Shown here in pieces: positions 6,826 to 12,838 of a DNA stretch of 23,231 bases; the first letter of the stretch is position 1, and each line of letters begins with the position of its first letter. Source of the DNA: Bacillota bacterium (lineage in GTDB: Bacteria; Bacillota; Clostridia; Christensenellales; CAG-138); NCBI GenBank assembly GCA_023416895.1, contig JAEZGQ010000226.1:1-23231 (forward strand). The letters run 5' to 3'. The notes below the pieces were generated by a model that saw only the letters and a list, made by a program, of their open reading frames with translations, had not been told where the DNA came from and ran no database searches. Made by a program: the position numbers and the translations under genes.

Positions 6826-7722
6826 TTAGGAAACCAGGCGTTCGTATACCCTGCCTTCGAAGCGTGTCAGTTCCACCAAGCGGGAAAACCAGCCGCCGCA
6901 AAGCATACTTTCGACGCTCTTTTTTGCACGCGCCTCCTTTATGTCCTTTGCGTGGACGGAGGCAACCACCGTCACCCCGCTCACGGCGGCCTCGCTTACC
7001 GCTAGCGCATCTTGCTCGCTGCCAATCTCGTCTGTGATGATAAGCTGCGGCGACATGGTGCGAATCATCATGCGCATCGCCTGCGCCTTGGGGCAGCCAT
7101 CCATCACGTCCGTCCGCGGCCCCACGTCAAGCGTGGGAACGCCCAGGCGTGCGCCGGCGATTTCGCTCCGCTCATCTGCAATACACACTTTTTTTGGCTT
7201 TATATCCGCGCCGCCGTAGGAAAACTGCCGGGCGATGTCCCGAAGCATTGTGGTTTTTCCCACACCGGGCGCGGCAATCAAAAGCGTGGAAAGCGGGTCA
7301 CCGTTTTTGTCGAGCATCAGCCTTACAAGCTGCGACGCGCAGCCCTTAAATTCCCTTGCGATGCGAATGTTGAAGCCCGTAATGCGCGAAAGCCTTCTGA
7401 GGCTCCCATTCTCCACCACCGCCTTGCCGCACACGCCCACGCGATAGCCGCCCGCAAGCGTGACAAAACAATTTTTTAACTCGTCCTCGCGTGCGTACAC
7501 CGAGTGTTCGCAGATGTTTTCAAAGAGCATGTCGCAGCATTTTTCATCCGGCAAAAAGCCGGAAAGCCGCTCCCCGTCCGAAAACACATACTGTACCGGA
7601 CGGTTTACACGCACGCGGATTTCCTCGAGCTTCTCCGCGCCTACAAGATTTTTCGCGTCGCACCACAGCGGCAGCGGGAACACTTGTCGTAGGTTTTCCT
7701 TCCAAGCATGTATATCCGTCAT
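6826..7722 (-). CDS. spoIIIAA: Stage III sporulation protein AA (secretion-type ATPase)
   Basis: A 298-residue cytoplasmic AAA+ ATPase of the type II/IV secretion kind, thought to power the SpoIIIA feeding channel. The Walker A motif is APGVGKTT (residues 151-158) and Walker B is LIITDEIG (227-234). The conserved ERSEIAG (184-190) and SVHAKD (255-260) are also present. The length fits the family (B. subtilis 307). The frame is open to a TTG at 7782, but the ATG at 7722 follows GGGAGGACAGG and gives the family-typical N-terminus. It is the first gene of the operon; a possible sigma-E-like promoter lies 29 bases upstream. Confidence 0.97.
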   Translation of the reverse strand: MTDIHAWKENLRQVFPLPLWCDAKNLVGAEKLEEIRVRVNRPVQYVFSDGERLSGFLPDEKCCDMLFENICEHSVYAREDELKNCFVTLAGGYRVGVCGKAVVENGSLRRLSRITGFNIRIAREFKGCASQLVRLMLDKNGDPLSTLLIAAPGVGKTTMLRDIARQFSYGGADIKPKKVCIADERSEIAGARLGVPTLDVGPRTDVMDGCPKAQAMRMMIRTMSPQLIITDEIGSEQDALAVSEAAVSGVTVVASVHAKDIKEARAKKSVESMLCGGWFSRLVELTRFEGRVYERLVS

Positions 7723-7750
7723 TCGTGCCTGTCCTCCCTTGTTCGCTATA

Positions 7751-7778
7751 TATCTATGTGCCAAAGTAAGTGAATAGC
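7751..7778 (-). promoter_or_regulatory. Candidate sigma-E-type promoter of the spoIIIA operon
   Basis: Upstream of spoIIIAA the minus strand reads GCTATT, 14 bases, then CATAGATA. The spacing and the CATA start of the -10 resemble the sigma-E pattern (ATATT-like -35, about 14 bases, CATACAnT). The spoIIIA operon of B. subtilis is known to be sigma-E dependent. The match is only partial. Confidence 0.4.
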
Positions 7779-7780
7779 AC

Positions 7781-7812
7781 AAGGGCGAGTCCCCGTTCAG
7801 GAACCCGCCCTT
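7781..7812 (-). terminator. Hairpin terminator-like structure upstream of spoIIIA
   Basis: The arms AAGGGCGGGTTCC and GGGACTCGCCCTT pair over 13 bases (two G-T wobbles) around a 6-base loop. The U-tract on the minus strand is poor, so termination may be partial. A second small stem (GCTGC/GCAGC, 7833-7849), followed eight bases later by TTTTT, lies between it and the upstream gene. Together they probably separate the membrane-protein gene from the sporulation operon. Confidence 0.5.
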
Positions 7813-7859
7813 TGCATGTCAAAAAGTGTCTGGCTGCGTTTGCGGCAGCTTACAAGCCT

Positions 7860-8435
7860 TTATGTATTTTCCGGCTGCGCGCTACGCACGCCGAAAAGGT
7901 AGGCCGCAACCGTTGTTGAAATAACGCCTACCAGCTGCGCATCGAGCACATAGGCCGCTCCGAGATTACAGCTTGCGTAACCGAAGGCATAAAGCTCGTA
8001 GCACGCGTAGAAAACCGGCCCAATTAAGGGCACAAGCGAAGCTACGAACATAGAGAAAAGTGGCGATTCGTGCAAAAATGCGGCCACGAGCGCAGAGCCG
8101 ATGCAAAGAAGAAGCGCAGGATTCGCATCCTTTACAACCGCTAAGGACGCGCTGTACGCAACACTTGTAAAAAGGAGCAAAATCGAGCTTTTTTCTAAAG
8201 CACGCCCGCGTTTGAAGATGGTGCCAAACAGAAAAAACACCGGCAAAAAACCCGCCGCCGCGTTGATACGAAATTCCGGACACGGTTCGAGCACAAAACG
8301 CGAAAGCGCGATTACGCAAAGCGCCATAAACGCCGCGCCAAAAGGAGTTACGTTCACGCGGGCACAGGGTGCATCAAGCGCCGTGGTAACGGCGAGAATC
8401 AAAATACATATACTCATCAAAACAGCAAACTGCAT
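7860..8435 (-). CDS. Polytopic membrane protein of unknown function
   Basis: I do not recognise this 191-residue protein. It is strongly hydrophobic, with about six or seven predicted membrane helices (roughly residues 3-20, 31-49, 58-75, 83-101, 105-121, 125-145 and 160-185). Loops are short, and basic residues (FKRGRALEK) follow the third helix. There is no signal peptide cleavage site and no catalytic motif that I can name. It lies between nrdR-pgeF and the spoIIIA operon on the same strand, 110 bases after pgeF, with no clear terminator between, so it may be cotranscribed with pgeF. The ATG has GGAG five bases upstream, and that GGAG is buried in a long palindromic leader, suggesting regulated translation. 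Codon use looks like its neighbours. Confidence 0.8.
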   Translation of the reverse strand: MQFAVLMSICILILAVTTALDAPCARVNVTPFGAAFMALCVIALSRFVLEPCPEFRINAAAGFLPVFFLFGTIFKRGRALEKSSILLLFTSVAYSASLAVVKDANPALLLCIGSALVAAFLHESPLFSMFVASLVPLIGPVFYACYELYAFGYASCNLGAAYVLDAQLVGVISTTVAAYLFGVRSAQPENT

Positions 8436-8438
8436 AAA

Positions 8439-8489
8439 GGCTCCGTTCGGATTTCACTAAGCTGTGCTTAGGGTTGCCCGAGCGGAGCC
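8439..8489 (-). promoter_or_regulatory. 51-nt palindromic leader covering the Shine-Dalgarno of the membrane-protein gene
   Basis: In the transcript GGCTCCGCTCGG pairs with CCGAACGGAGCC over 12 positions with one mismatch or wobble. A symmetric 7/7 internal loop and an inner TAAGC-ACA-GCTTA hairpin follow. The 3' arm contains GGAG, the only ribosome binding site for the ATG at 8435. It looks like a structured translational control element or thermosensor. No known riboswitch class was recognised. Confidence 0.6.
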
Positions 8490-8545
8490 GTATAAATGCT
8501 GTAAATGATTGGGCCGCCTGTTCGCGTTTCCCAAAACAAAAAAGA

Positions 8546-9385
8546 CTATTTTAAGCAGATGTAAGCTGCCATCGAGCCTGTGTCGCCTTTGTCGCGGCGG
8601 TGGGAAAAAAAGTATGTTTCAAGCTCGTAAGTGCAGGCATGCATCAGCGTAAGGTTTTCAGGCTTTACGCCGGCATCTAAAATCTGAATGGCGGCAGCGG
8701 CTTCAAGGTCGAGTTGCGCCTTGCCCTCGCGTCCGTGCTCGTATAGGCTCTTTGTGCCAAATTCGTCAGCGAAGCGCTCTGCAAGCTCCAGATCTACCTC
8801 AAAGCAGTTTTTGCAAATGCACGGACCAGTGGAAACAAGAATGTCTTTGGGGTCGGAGCCGTATTCTTTTTGCATCAGCTCCACAGCGCGCGCGCCGATG
8901 CGTGCAAGCGTCCCCTTCCAGCCCGCGTGCGCAAGCCCGACGGCCCGCTTTACGGGGTCATAAAGGAAAAACGCGCCGCAATCCGCATGCGAGGTGATAA
9001 GCACCACATTTTCATCATTCGTAACAAGGCCGTCGCAAAACGCGAGCGGTTCCTTATCAAAACCGCGGCCGCGGTCATCCTTGGTTACCTTCAGCACGGT
9101 ACCACCGTGCTCATAATTTACAATCACCATGCTTTCGCGGTCGATTTTCGCCGCGTCGCAGAAAATTTGAAAATTACGCGCGATGTTTTCCTCCGGATCC
9201 GGCCTGCTCCAGCCAAGGTTCAAGCTATCATACGGCGCAGGGCTCACGCCGCCGAGCCTTGTGGAAAAGCCATGGCTCACACTGCTTTTTTGATTGAGCG
9301 CCTCGGCTGTAAAAAAGGCCGTGTCGTCCGCGGCACGGCAAACATAGCCGTGGTTTATGCGCGTGTCGGAAAAAGGATACTGCAA
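8546..9385 (-). CDS. pgeF: Peptidoglycan editing factor PgeF (YfiH/YlmD, laccase-domain family)
   Basis: A 279-residue cytosolic protein of the multicopper-polyphenol-oxidase-like family. In E. coli it removes misincorporated serine from the second position of UDP-MurNAc peptides; the human relative FAMIN acts on purine nucleosides. Visible signatures are SHGFSTRLGGVS (37-48), the zinc-site residues His93, Cys136 (SHADC) and His153 in AHAGWKGT, and GPCICKNCFEVD. The start is a TTG at 9385 with AGGAGG five bases upstream; the nrdR stop codon TAG overlaps that ribosome binding site, so the pair is translationally coupled. The usual TADCxP motif reads HADCGAFFLYD here, with Gly in place of Pro. 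Substrate is inferred from the family. Confidence 0.93.
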   Translation of the reverse strand: MQYPFSDTRINHGYVCRAADDTAFFTAEALNQKSSVSHGFSTRLGGVSPAPYDSLNLGWSRPDPEENIARNFQIFCDAAKIDRESMVIVNYEHGGTVLKVTKDDRGRGFDKEPLAFCDGLVTNDENVVLITSHADCGAFFLYDPVKRAVGLAHAGWKGTLARIGARAVELMQKEYGSDPKDILVSTGPCICKNCFEVDLELAERFADEFGTKSLYEHGREGKAQLDLEAAAAIQILDAGVKPENLTLMHACTYELETYFFSHRRDKGDTGSMAAYICLK

Positions 9386-9394
9386 TGCCGCCTC

Positions 9395-9853
9395 CTACTT
9401 TTTCTCATTGAGCAGCAGCTTCAATTCGTCCATGAAGGTGCTGATGTCCCTAAATTGCCTGTAAACGGAGGCAAAGCGCACATATGCGACCTCGTCGAGG
9501 TCCTTGAGCCGCCGCATCACCATTTCGCCGATGTCGTCGGTGTTGATTTCCTGCTCGAGCGAGTTGAACACCTCCCGTACAACGTCATCCACCAGCTTGT
9601 CCTGTTCGGAAGCGGAGATGGGTCGTTTCTGGCACGCCTTACGAACACCGTTGAGGATTTTTTGGCTGTCGAACGGCTCCCTTCGGCCATCTTTCTTGAT
9701 GACCATAATGGGAATTTCCTCAATCTTCTCGTAAGTGGTAAAACGTTTGCCGCAGTTGATGCATTCGCGCCTTCGCCGGATGGAGGTACCGTCGTCGGTC
9801 GGGCGAGAATCAACGACCTTGCTGTCGCAGCTGAGGCAATAACGGCATTTCAT
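9395..9853 (-). CDS. nrdR: Transcriptional repressor NrdR
   Basis: The 152-residue repressor of ribonucleotide reductase genes has the family's usual length. It has an N-terminal zinc ribbon with Cys3, Cys6, Cys31 and Cys34 (MKCRYC...ECINC), followed by GKRFTTYEKIEEIPIMVIKK and an ATP-cone domain (about residues 49-139). It senses dATP/ATP through the cone and binds NrdR boxes near nrd operons elsewhere in the genome; none is seen here. The ATG at 9853 follows AGGAGG. The gene has its own extended -10 promoter and is coupled to pgeF downstream. Confidence 0.97.
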   Translation of the reverse strand: MKCRYCLSCDSKVVDSRPTDDGTSIRRRRECINCGKRFTTYEKIEEIPIMVIKKDGRREPFDSQKILNGVRKACQKRPISASEQDKLVDDVVREVFNSLEQEINTDDIGEMVMRRLKDLDEVAYVRFASVYRQFRDISTFMDELKLLLNEKK

Positions 9854-9882
9854 ATGCTGTCCTCCTAGGCTTATTTGGACAC

Positions 9883-9911
9883 ATTATAGCATCCCTTGTA
9901 CTTTTTTACCA
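9883..9911 (-). promoter_or_regulatory. Promoter of the nrdR-pgeF unit
   Basis: The minus strand has TGC-TATAAT (-10 at 9883-9888, extended), a 17-base spacer and TGGTAA as a weak -35. It lies 30 bases before the nrdR start and just after the ylmC terminator. Confidence 0.72.
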
Positions 9912-9912
9912 G

Positions 9913-9936
9913 AAAAAAGCTACATTTTGTAGCTTT
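9913..9936 (-). terminator. Rho-independent terminator after the ylmC-like gene
   Basis: On the minus strand the stem AAGCTACA, loop AAA and return TGTAGCTT are followed directly by a run of T. It sits about 40 bases downstream of the PRC-barrel gene stop and upstream of the nrdR promoter. Confidence 0.88.
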
Positions 9937-9976
9937 ACCGCAAGGACTGCTTTTCATTTTTACATTGTGATAAAAA

Positions 9977-10219
9977 TCAAAGGAAGATATCCACCAAAAT
10001 GACATCGTCCCCAATTTTCGAAATTTTATTGAACGGGATCACCAGCTCCTCGCTGCTTTTGAGAAGCCCCCAAAACCGAGGCGGTCCGGGAACGATGATG
10101 GCGCACACAACGCCCGTACCAAGCTCTATTTCCAAATCGCAGATGCAGCCAAGGCGCGCGCCATCGCGCACGTTGACCACCTCTTTCCTTCTGAGTTCGC
10201 CAAAGCATGTATTTGCCAA
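9977..10219 (-). CDS. YlmC/YmxH family PRC-barrel sporulation protein
   Basis: An 80-residue all-beta protein. It contains GELRRKEVVNVRDGARLGCI, CDLEIELGTG, WGLLKSSEELVIPFNKISKI and GDDVILVDI, the PRC-barrel pattern of the YlmC/YmxH family found next to nrdR or sigG in many spore formers. Molecular function is unknown. I place the start at the TTG at 10219, because GAGGTGAT ends four bases before it (its GAGG lies eight bases upstream). The alternative GTG at 10228 would overlap the Shine-Dalgarno. Only 39 bases separate the start from the strong upstream terminator, so the promoter must be compact. A CATTCTA sequence resembling a sigma-F/G -10 is present but I find no convincing -35. Confidence 0.85.
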   Translation of the reverse strand: MANTCFGELRRKEVVNVRDGARLGCICDLEIELGTGVVCAIIVPGPPRFWGLLKSSEELVIPFNKISKIGDDVILVDIFL

Positions 10220-10258
10220 GCATATCACCTCAATAGAATGATATGCAGGCGCGGCATG

Positions 10259-10286
10259 AAAAAACCGCGCATTTTCGCGCGGCTTT
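10259..10286 (-). terminator. Rho-independent terminator of the small membrane-protein gene
   Basis: On the minus strand CCGCGC, loop GAAAAT and GCGCGG are followed by six T. Flanking A and T runs mean it could also work on the plus strand. It starts about 17 bases after the stop of the upstream gene. Confidence 0.88.
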
Positions 10287-10302
10287 TAAGCGGTGATCGT
10301 TG

Positions 10303-10569
10303 TTATTGCGGCGGGTTTTGCGCGCGCCTCACACCCTCGGCGATGATTTGCGTTTGAAGTTCGGGATGTACCGGCGCAAGCCCCCAGTAAAGAAGCGCCA
10401 GCACACCGAAGAAAAACCCCCAAGCAAAGCTAACGGTATAGCCCTTTTTGAGCGCGAGGTTTTTTACGGCAAAGCCCATGCCAACGCCATAGCCGCAAAA
10501 AAGAGCGAGCCATAAAATTACGGCAAAACCACCGGCAAGATAAGCAAAAGGAGAAGCATCCATGGACAT
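10303..10569 (-). CDS. Small two-helix membrane protein of unknown function
   Basis: An 88-residue protein with two membrane helices (about residues 9-30 and 47-66). They are joined by a short basic loop, KNLALKKGY, and followed by a hydrophilic C-terminal tail (HPELQTQIIAEGVRRAQ). The KKGY...WGFFFGVLALLYWGLAP pattern is seen in many small uncharacterised clostridial membrane proteins; I cannot assign a function. The ATG at 10569 follows GGAGG at five bases; an ATG two codons later is also possible. It is a complete stand-alone transcription unit, with a strong TTGACG/TATGAT promoter and its own terminator, between rpsU and the ylmC-like gene. Confidence 0.82.
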   Translation of the reverse strand: MSMDASPFAYLAGGFAVILWLALFCGYGVGMGFAVKNLALKKGYTVSFAWGFFFGVLALLYWGLAPVHPELQTQIIAEGVRRAQNPPQ

Positions 10570-10591
10570 CGTCACCTCCATCTTTTTCCAT

Positions 10592-10620
10592 ATCATATTC
10601 TATTTTGTTACATCCGTCAA
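10592..10620 (-). promoter_or_regulatory. Sigma-A promoter of the small membrane-protein gene
   Basis: TTGACG (10615-10620), a 17-base spacer and TATGAT (10592-10597) on the minus strand, each one base from consensus. It sits between the rpsU terminator and the gene start at 10569, giving a very short leader. Confidence 0.85.
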
Positions 10621-10644
10621 ACGGAAACCCGATTTTTTATAAGC

Positions 10645-10670
10645 AAAAAGCCCAACGCGAGGTTGGGCTT
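10645..10670 (-). terminator. Rho-independent terminator of rpsU
   Basis: On the minus strand AAGCCCAAC, loop CTCGC and GTTGGGCTT run into TTTTT. It is about 108 bases after the rpsU stop. The intervening 3' region (10671-10777) shows only a small GGAAAGC/GCTTTCC hairpin (10740-10758) and no ORF. Confidence 0.9.
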
Positions 10671-10777
10671 GAATTACATGCTTTGTGTTAAGGATTCCAA
10701 ACGCCTGGAGCACGATTGCAGGAATCGGTTATGATGCGCGGAAAGCAAGAAGCTTTCCCCTGCGGTTGAAAATCGGT

Positions 10778-10948
10778 TTAATACTTACGCTTCCTCGCGG
10801 CTTCGGCCTTCTTCTTGCGTTTCACGCTGGGCTTTTCGTAATGCTCGCGCCTGCGGACTTCCGCCAACACGCCGGAACGTGCGCACTTGCGCTTAAAACG
10901 CTTAAGGGCGCTTTCCAGGGATTCATTTTCGCCTACACGAATTTCCAT
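10778..10948 (-). CDS. rpsU: Small ribosomal subunit protein bS21
   Basis: A 56-residue, very basic protein reading MEIRVGENESLESALKRFKR and continuing KCARSGVLAEVRRREHYEKP before a Lys/Arg-rich tail ending ARKRKY. This is an unmistakable bS21 sequence of normal length. It binds near the 3' end of 16S rRNA on the 30S platform and helps initiation. The ATG at 10948 has GGGAGGG about 11 bases upstream, in an 80-base leader from a near-consensus promoter. The yqeY gene that often follows rpsU in Firmicutes is absent; a terminator follows instead. Confidence 0.97.
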   Translation of the reverse strand: MEIRVGENESLESALKRFKRKCARSGVLAEVRRREHYEKPSVKRKKKAEAARKRKY

Positions 10949-11029
10949 TGATCATTTTCCCTCCCCTCTGCTGCAACATTGCACACCGTGCCGTTGCCAT
11001 TAGCATAGGACTACCTAAAACACATGAGT

Positions 11030-11058
11030 ATTATACTTGAAGCGTTTGCGCAAGTCAA
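11030..11058 (-). promoter_or_regulatory. Strong sigma-A promoter of rpsU
   Basis: TTGACT (11053-11058), 17 bases and perfect TATAAT (11030-11035) on the minus strand. It lies 82 bases before the rpsU start, in the 230-base gap after the HIT gene. No other feature was found in that gap apart from a weak CGGT/ACCG stem just after the HIT stop. Confidence 0.92.
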
Positions 11059-11178
11059 CATCCTATCCGGCGATATATTCAAGTGCTTTTCTGCCGTTCC
11101 ATCGACTTGTTTGAATGCAAAGCTCCAAAAATTGCACGCGCTTCCATTCATTTTTTGTATGCGCGGTTAAACCGTTGC

Positions 11179-11523
11179 TCAGCCCGGCGGCCATTGGAGG
11201 CTTCTTCCTCCAAGCAAATGCAGGTGCAAATGCGGCACGCTCTGCCCGCCGTCCTCCCCCACATTGGTCACAATGCGGAAGCCCTTTTCGGCAATGCCAA
11301 GCTCAGTTGCGAGTTTGTTCGCAACCTCAAACATATGATACAGAAGAGCCGCGTCGCCTTTTTCCAGATGATACGCATCCATAATATGCCTTTGGGGGAT
11401 AATCAGCACATGTACCGGAGCCTGGGGCGCGATGTCGTGAAACGCGAGAACAAGCTCGTCTTCGTATGCTTTTCTGCTTGGGATTTCACCTGCGGCAATT
11501 TTACAAAAAAGACAGTTTTCCAT
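11179..11523 (-). CDS. HIT family (histidine triad) nucleotide-binding protein
   Basis: A 114-residue Hint-type protein beginning MENCLFCKIAAGEIPSRKAY. It has the zinc-binding Cys4/Cys7 pair, HDIAPQAPVHVLIIPQRHI in the middle, and the histidine triad PHLHLHLLGG (His98, His100, His102) near the C-terminus. Family members hydrolyse nucleoside phosphoramidates and adenylated lysine. The ATG at 11523 gives the conserved N-terminus; the open frame extends upstream into mtaB but is not used. It lies 10 bases after the mtaB stop at the end of the prmA-rsmE-mtaB-HIT operon, a placement common in clostridia. Confidence 0.95.
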   Translation of the reverse strand: MENCLFCKIAAGEIPSRKAYEDELVLAFHDIAPQAPVHVLIIPQRHIMDAYHLEKGDAALLYHMFEVANKLATELGIAEKGFRIVTNVGEDGGQSVPHLHLHLLGGRSLQWPPG

Positions 11524-11533
11524 ACATCTCCTC

Positions 11534-12832
11534 CTATGTTTCTTGTGAAAGCGTCCCGTAAAGACACCCGTTTTCAAGCCGATCAACGTCGACGTTACAA
11601 AGCCTACCCAGTAGTTCTTCGCCGTCTTTTACGCCAACGCGTGCGTAGGTGCCGGTATGCCCGTAAGCATAATCCTTTTCACACTCTTCAAAAAGCACTT
11701 CCTGTGTTGTATTAAGAAACGAGCGTAAATATGCCCCTTCTAGCTCTTTTCCGAGCGCGATCATCTTTTTCGCGCGTTCCGCCTTAGCGCTTTTTGAGAG
11801 CTGCCCTTCCATTTGCGCCGCCTTGGTGCCCTTGCGCGGCGAAAAAGGAAACACATGGATGCGCGAAAGCGCAACGCGGCGTAAAAACGCCTCCGTCTCC
11901 ATAAATTCCTCTTCCGTTTCACCGGGAAACCCAACGATCACATCGGTTGTTATGGCACAGCCTGGCATGGCGGCACGAAGCCTGTTTACCGCGGCCTCAT
12001 ACTCTTCGGGTGTATAGCGGCGGTTCATCCGTTTCAAAACGCTCGCGCTACCGCTCTGCATGGAAAGGTGAAAATGCCTGCACACCTTGGAGCTTTTTTT
12101 AACAGCCTCTACAAACGCCGCATCGACCATGTTCGGCTCGAGCGACCCAAGGCGTACACGGCGGATTTCAGAAATGTCCTCCGCAAGCGCAAAGGCGTTT
12201 GCAAGCGTGGTGCCATCGCAAAAATCCCTGCCGTACGACATCACGTGGATGCCTGTCAGAACGATTTCCGAATAACCCTCTGCTGCAAGCTTTTCCATTT
12301 CTTCACGCACACTCTTAAGCGACCTGCTGCGGATGTTTCCCCGTGCGTAAGGGATGATACAGTAGGTACAAAACCTGTCGCAACCATCCTGTATTTTCAA
12401 GTGCGCGCGTGTTCTGCTTTCGTGTATGGCACTTATTTCCTCAAAATCGTCGTCTCGCGTGAGCGGCTCCACAACAAAAACCTCTTCCTCGGCGTTCAAT
12501 GACGCCTCAAAAAGCGAAACGATGCGGGAACGCTCCCTTGTGCCAAGCACCATCCAGACGCCCGGGATCTTTTTTACCTCCTCGGGCGCAACCTGCGAAT
12601 AACAACCCACCACCACGATTTTTGCATCGGGGTTGAGTGCATGCGCGCGCGAAATCATTTGGCGGGACTTTTTGTCGCCCGTTTGCGTTACGGTGCAGGT
12701 GTTGATCACATAAACATCTGCAACTTCGTCAAACTCCGCCGTTTCATAGCCGGCCTCGCGAAAAAGCTCGAGCATGGCCTGCGTTTCGTATTGGTTGACC
12801 TTGCACCCGAGCGTGCAAAAGGCTGCCTTCAT
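11534..12832 (-). CDS. mtaB: tRNA t6A37 methylthiotransferase MtaB
   Basis: A 432-residue radical-SAM methylthiotransferase that converts t6A to ms2t6A at position 37 of tRNAs decoding ANN codons. The N-terminal UPF0004 domain carries Cys10 (LGCKVNQYETQ), Cys46 (NTCTVT) and Cys77 (VVGCYSQ) for one 4Fe-4S cluster. The radical-SAM CxxxCxxC is CDRFCTYC (Cys151, 155, 158), and a C-terminal TRAM domain follows. The LGCKVNQYE start, rather than the LGC-KN-D form of MiaB and RimO, supports MtaB. It begins 6 bases after the rsmE stop. Oxygen-sensitive clusters fit an anaerobe. Confidence 0.95.
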   Translation of the reverse strand: MKAAFCTLGCKVNQYETQAMLELFREAGYETAEFDEVADVYVINTCTVTQTGDKKSRQMISRAHALNPDAKIVVVGCYSQVAPEEVKKIPGVWMVLGTRERSRIVSLFEASLNAEEEVFVVEPLTRDDDFEEISAIHESRTRAHLKIQDGCDRFCTYCIIPYARGNIRSRSLKSVREEMEKLAAEGYSEIVLTGIHVMSYGRDFCDGTTLANAFALAEDISEIRRVRLGSLEPNMVDAAFVEAVKKSSKVCRHFHLSMQSGSASVLKRMNRRYTPEEYEAAVNRLRAAMPGCAITTDVIVGFPGETEEEFMETEAFLRRVALSRIHVFPFSPRKGTKAAQMEGQLSKSAKAERAKKMIALGKELEGAYLRSFLNTTQEVLFEECEKDYAYGHTGTYARVGVKDGEELLGRLCNVDVDRLENGCLYGTLSQET

Positions 12833-12838
12833 CTTTCG

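Noticed and set aside
7794..7822. TTGACA upstream of spoIIIAA as a sigma-A promoter
   Set aside because: The hexamer is perfect, but at 16-18 bases downstream there is only TGAACG-like sequence inside the hairpin, so no -10 exists.
8870..9868. A 332-codon plus-strand open frame across pgeF and nrdR
   Set aside because: It is a shadow of two well-supported genes on the other strand and spans their intergenic gap; no recognisable protein.
10220..10258. Sigma-G promoter for the ylmC-like gene
   Set aside because: CATTCTA fits a sigma-F/G -10, but the position 17-18 bases upstream is the terminator T run rather than a GNATR-type -35.
10671..10777. tRNA-like fold in the rpsU 3' region (GATTCC/GGAATC arms)
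   Set aside because: The arms do not assemble into a cloverleaf; no T-loop or acceptor stem is present.
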